Positions 4,926 to 6,517 of a DNA stretch of 6,517 bases are shown here, piece by piece (position 1 is the stretch's first letter; the number at the start of each line of letters is the position of its first letter). Under the pieces are notes generated by a model. That model had not been told where the DNA came from and ran no database searches. It saw only the letters and a list, made by a program, of their open reading frames with translations. Origin of the DNA: a bacterium (GTDB taxonomy: Bacteria > JAMCPX01); the NCBI GenBank assembly GCA_027364825.1, contig DAHXOM010000147.1:1-6517 (forward strand), in the 5' to 3' direction. Made by a program: the position numbers and the translations under genes.

Positions 4926-5434
4926 AATATATTAAATACTTGCAGATTATCTCGATATTAATTCTGCTGTCATCCGTTGCATTTGCCGGAACTCCTGAAC
5001 AGGGCATATCGAATACCGGGAACGCACAAAGCCGATGGGATCGGCTGAGCCCGGAAAAAAAACAGGAACTCAGAGAGATGTATAAAAAATGGGAATCTTT
5101 ACCCGAAGACAGGCGTGAACAGACCATCCGCAACTATATGCTGTTCAAATCCATGACACCGGAGCAGCGCGAAAAAATCATGAAGAACTATATAGTATTC
5201 CGGAGTTTGCCCGAAGAACAAAAACAGTTGATAGTAAAGTCTTACGAGCGCTGGCTCAGGCTTCCTCCGGTCAAAAGGCAGATGATACTCAGAAATTATG
5301 AGATATATCAATCACTGTCGCCGCAACAAAAAGAGATGATCAGGAAAAAATATCTTATCTGGAAGAGCATGACCCCGGAACAAAGGGAAAGGCTGAGAAG
5401 CCTCATGAGAACAAGGATAAAACAAAAGCAATGA
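4922..5434 (+). CDS. DUF3106-type periplasmic protein, seven 18-residue repeats
   Basis: This 170-residue protein has a signal peptide (MKYIKY, hydrophobic 7-20, likely cleavage after F21-A22). After a short linker, residues 39-164 consist wholly of seven consecutive 18-residue units starting at W39, W57, F75, F93, W111, Y129 and W147. The consensus is aromatic-x-S-[LM]-[ST]-P-E-Q-[RK], a hydrophobic at 12 or 13, and Tyr at 16. This matches DUF3106 (periplasmic, function unknown), and the L/M-T-P-E-Q motif recalls the LTxxQ signature of CpxP/ZraP-type stress proteins. Each unit probably forms a helix plus turn. The tail is basic (RIKQKQ). AGGAGG (4909-4914) lies 7 nt before the ATG, and the start overlaps the upstream stop as ATGA, making it the last gene of the ECF unit. 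Likely role: periplasmic sensor, chaperone or effector for the sigma switch (inference). Confidence 0.88.
   Translation: MKYIKYLQIISILILLSSVAFAGTPEQGISNTGNAQSRWDRLSPEKKQELREMYKKWESLPEDRREQTIRNYMLFKSMTPEQREKIMKNYIVFRSLPEEQKQLIVKSYERWLRLPPVKRQMILRNYEIYQSLSPQQKEMIRKKYLIWKSMTPEQRERLRSLMRTRIKQKQ
5036..5413 (+). repeat. Seven tandem 18-residue protein repeats (54-nt periodicity)
   Basis: All seven units are exactly 18 residues with no insertions or deletions. Position 1 is aromatic in every unit, position 4 is Leu or Met in every unit, and position 16 is Tyr in the first six (Met in the last). The DNA copies are well diverged, so this is an old, maintained repeat. Eighteen residues equals five alpha-helical turns. 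Confidence 0.92.
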
Positions 5435-5547
5435 GGTCATGTCCGACACAATTTTGATCTCAAAGTAAAGGCTTCAATGATTAAGGCATGGTTTGCAATG
5501 TCATCCATGGAAAGAATCAGGCAAACAAAAGAGCCAACACTATTCAC
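5435..5547. other. Intergenic spacer without recognised gene
   Basis: This stretch between the DUF3106 stop and the thi4 promoter contains no open frame with a ribosome-binding site and no strong terminator. A weak stem (TGAGGTCA 5432-5439 with TGATCTCA 5455-5462, one G-T pair, 15-nt loop, no T-tract) is the only candidate for ending the ECF transcript. Confidence 0.4.
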
Positions 5548-5576
5548 TTGACATTCTGCTCCGGTTAAACTGTAAT
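5548..5576 (+). promoter_or_regulatory. Near-consensus sigma-70 promoter of the thi4 leader
   Basis: TTGACA (5548-5553, perfect -35) is followed after 17 nt by TGTAAT (5571-5576, five of six matches to TATAAT). The predicted transcription start near 5582-5584 coincides with the first nucleotides of the TPP aptamer, so almost no sequence precedes the riboswitch in the RNA. Confidence 0.8.
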
Positions 5577-5581
5577 TTATC

Positions 5582-5669
5582 TATCCAAGGGGAGCTGTAA
5601 AAGGCTGAGAATTCTTTGTGAATAAACCCTTAGAACCTGATCTGGATAATACCAGCGCAGGGATTGGAG
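5582..5669 (+). promoter_or_regulatory. TPP riboswitch (thi-box) aptamer
   Basis: This segment contains the conserved TPP-aptamer blocks in order: GGGGAGC (5589-5595), GGCTGAGAA (5603-5611), ACCCTTAGAACCTGATCTGG and GATAATACCAGCGCAGGGA (ending 5663). P1 can form from TCCAA (5584-5588) and TTGGA (5664-5668), P2 from AAGGG and CCCTT (5587-5591 with the CCCTT preceding AGAACC), P3 from AGCT and GGCT (5593-5596 with 5603-5606), and P5 from CTGG and CCAG around ATAATA. TPP binding normally lowers expression of thiamin synthesis genes, and the gene downstream is a thiazole synthase, which fits. P1 is short (5 bp) and P3 has no large insert. Confidence 0.96.
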
Positions 5670-5693
5670 TCCGATATATTCTCGCCTTTTCTG

Positions 5694-5729
5694 TTTTTTT
5701 ACAGCTCGCCTGGAAATAAATTCCGGAGG
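5694..5729 (+). promoter_or_regulatory. Probable riboswitch expression platform overlapping the Shine-Dalgarno
   Basis: TTTTACAGCTC (5697-5707) is the perfect reverse complement of GAGCTGTAAAA (5592-5602) inside the aptamer; extended to 5588-5602/5697-5711 it matches 14 of 15 positions. Pairing would break P2 and P3. Just downstream, CTGGAA (5710-5715) can pair with TTCCGG (5721-5726), covering the first two bases of GGAGG (5725-5729), the ribosome-binding site 5 nt before the ATG. The two helices compete for 5710-5711. This suggests a translational switch: TPP-free RNA uses the long helix and exposes the ribosome site, TPP-bound RNA favours the sequestering hairpin. The mechanism is inferred. 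Confidence 0.55.
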
Positions 5730-5734
5730 TACGT

Positions 5735-6517
5735 ATGGTAAAAAAGGCAGGGCTGTTTGCCTCTGTAGCAGAGGCAGACGTAACAAGGGCAATCACAAGG
5801 GCATATCTGAAACAGCTTGACGAGTATGCGCAGTCCGACGTGGTTATTGTCGGCGCGGGACCGAGCGGTCTGACCGCAGGCGCCGAACTCGCGAGAGCAG
5901 GGCTCAAGACGTTGATCATCGAGCGCAACAACTATCTCGGCGGCGGGTTCTGGATCGGCGGCTATCTGATGAACAAGATCACGGTCAGGGAGCCATCGGA
6001 AAGAATACTGGCCGAACTCGGCGTGCCGTATGAAGAGGCCATCCCGGGACTCTACGTGGCGGATGGACCGCACGCAACTTCCAAACTCATCGCTTCTGCA
6101 TGCGATGCAGGCGTGAAGTTTTTGAGTCTCACGCTCCTTGATGACCTTATCGTCAAGGACAACCGGGTGACCGGCGTTGTGATAAATTACGCGCCGGTTT
6201 CTGCAATGCCGCGGGAGATCACCTGTGTTGACCCGGTGGCCATCGAGTCGAAGGTCGTCATCGATGCAACAGGTCATGACGCAAAGGCCGTGAAGAAGCT
6301 CGAGGAGAGGGGCCTTTACAAGACAAAAGGCATGGGGCCGATGTGGGTAAACGAGTCAGAGGACGGTGTTGTCGAATATACATCGGAGGTGTTTCCCGGT
6401 CTTATCGAGACAGGCATGTCCGTTTCGACGACCTACGGCCTGCCGCGCATGGGGCCTACATTCGGTGCGATGCTGGTCTCGGGCAAGAAAGCCGCTGATG
6501 TGGTAAAGACAAAGCTC
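5735..6517 (+). CDS. thi4: Thi4-family thiazole synthase (3' end cut by window)
   Basis: The 261 visible codons are open to the window edge. Thi4 proteins make the thiazole half of thiamin (ADP-thiazole) from NAD and glycine, using sulfide with iron or a sacrificial protein Cys. The dinucleotide-binding motif V-I-V-G-A-G-P-S-G (37-45) is followed by the acidic end of beta-2, I-I-E-R (61-64), then N-N-Y-L-G-G-G-F-W-I-G-G (65-76), C-V-D-P-x-x-I-E-S-K (164-173), V-I-D-A-T-G-H-D-A (175-183) and R-M-G-P-T-F-G-A-M (238-246), all typical of the family. Archaeal-type members are about 260-270 residues, so only a few are probably missing. Cys164 lies where the sulfur-donating Cys of plant and yeast enzymes sits before D-P; archaeal non-suicide enzymes have His there. 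GGAGG lies 5 nt before the ATG. A TPP riboswitch controls the gene; other thi genes may follow. Confidence 0.95.
   Translation, partial: MVKKAGLFASVAEADVTRAITRAYLKQLDEYAQSDVVIVGAGPSGLTAGAELARAGLKTLIIERNNYLGGGFWIGGYLMNKITVREPSERILAELGVPYEEAIPGLYVADGPHATSKLIASACDAGVKFLSLTLLDDLIVKDNRVTGVVINYAPVSAMPREITCVDPVAIESKVVIDATGHDAKAVKKLEERGLYKTKGMGPMWVNESEDGVVEYTSEVFPGLIETGMSVSTTYGLPRMGPTFGAMLVSGKKAADVVKTKL

Noticed and set aside
4903..5311. Minus-strand open frames opposite the DUF3106 gene
   Set aside because: The plus strand shows a signal peptide, a strong Shine-Dalgarno and seven in-register repeats. The reverse frames merely inherit the 54-nt periodicity.
5432..5462. Terminator for the ECF unit
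   Set aside because: The 8-bp stem contains a G-T pair and a 15-nt loop and has no T-tract, so it is not strong enough to call.
5658..5700. Intrinsic terminator ending in the T7 tract at 5694-5700
   Set aside because: The only stem abutting the T-tract is CAGGGA with TTTCTG, weak and using G-T pairs. It would also form only when the aptamer is unfolded, the wrong logic for a TPP off-switch. The tract is better explained as part of the alternative helix with 5592-5602.
5699..6277. Long minus-strand open frame (192 codons) opposite thi4
   Set aside because: The plus strand encodes an unmistakable Thi4 with all family motifs, and the reverse frame has no recognisable domain. It runs into the thi4 leader and reflects codon bias of the real gene.

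Overview
The window suggests a diderm (Gram-negative) bacterium, probably an anaerobic lineage near the old Deltaproteobacteria or Nitrospirae. This rests on abundant secreted and lipidated proteins, an outer-membrane beta-barrel ending in an aromatic residue, a DUF3106 protein, and a bacterial Thi4-type thiazole synthase under a TPP riboswitch. The lineage is inferred from gene content only. There are no tRNA, rRNA, CRISPR or IS signatures.

Layout. (1) 3-440 (+) is the C-terminal part of a secreted lipoprotein. It faces a YwbE/DUF2196 gene at 479-676 (-) across a hairpin at 455-478. (2) 841-1098 (-) and 1156-2055 (-) encode a small helical exported protein and a 299-residue Ser/Thr-rich lipoprotein. 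Two hairpins (804-831 and 771-795) lie downstream of this pair. (3) The 116-bp divergent gap 2056-2171 separates them from a rightward block. (4) 2172-3614 encodes an outer-membrane beta-barrel. It is followed after 36 bp by a tightly packed four-gene unit: an ECF sigma factor (3651-4196), a membrane anti-sigma-like protein (4171-4692), a tiny secreted protein (4689-4925) and a DUF3106 protein (4922-5434). These genes overlap by 26, 4 and 4 nt. (5) 5548-6517 holds a near-consensus sigma-70 promoter, a TPP riboswitch, its likely expression platform and a thi4 gene running off the right edge, probably the start of a thiamin operon.

The most interesting part is the ECF unit. The predicted periplasmic tail of the anti-sigma-like protein and the C-terminus of the tiny secreted protein carry the same hexapeptide repeat, roughly M-D-M-Y-E-H, which contains MxxH and HxxM spacings like those of SilE/PcoE-type Cu/Ag-binding proteins. 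The next gene encodes seven consecutive 18-residue units of the form W-x-S-L/M-T-P-E-Q-R. Together they look like a sigma/anti-sigma switch with two dedicated periplasmic partners, logically comparable to CnrYXH. The metal or stress signal is a hypothesis.

The thi4 leader is the best-supported regulatory region. Transcription should start almost exactly at the first aptamer helix. The 5' strand of the aptamer is complementary to a segment just upstream of a hairpin that covers part of the Shine-Dalgarno sequence, so translational control by TPP is likely.
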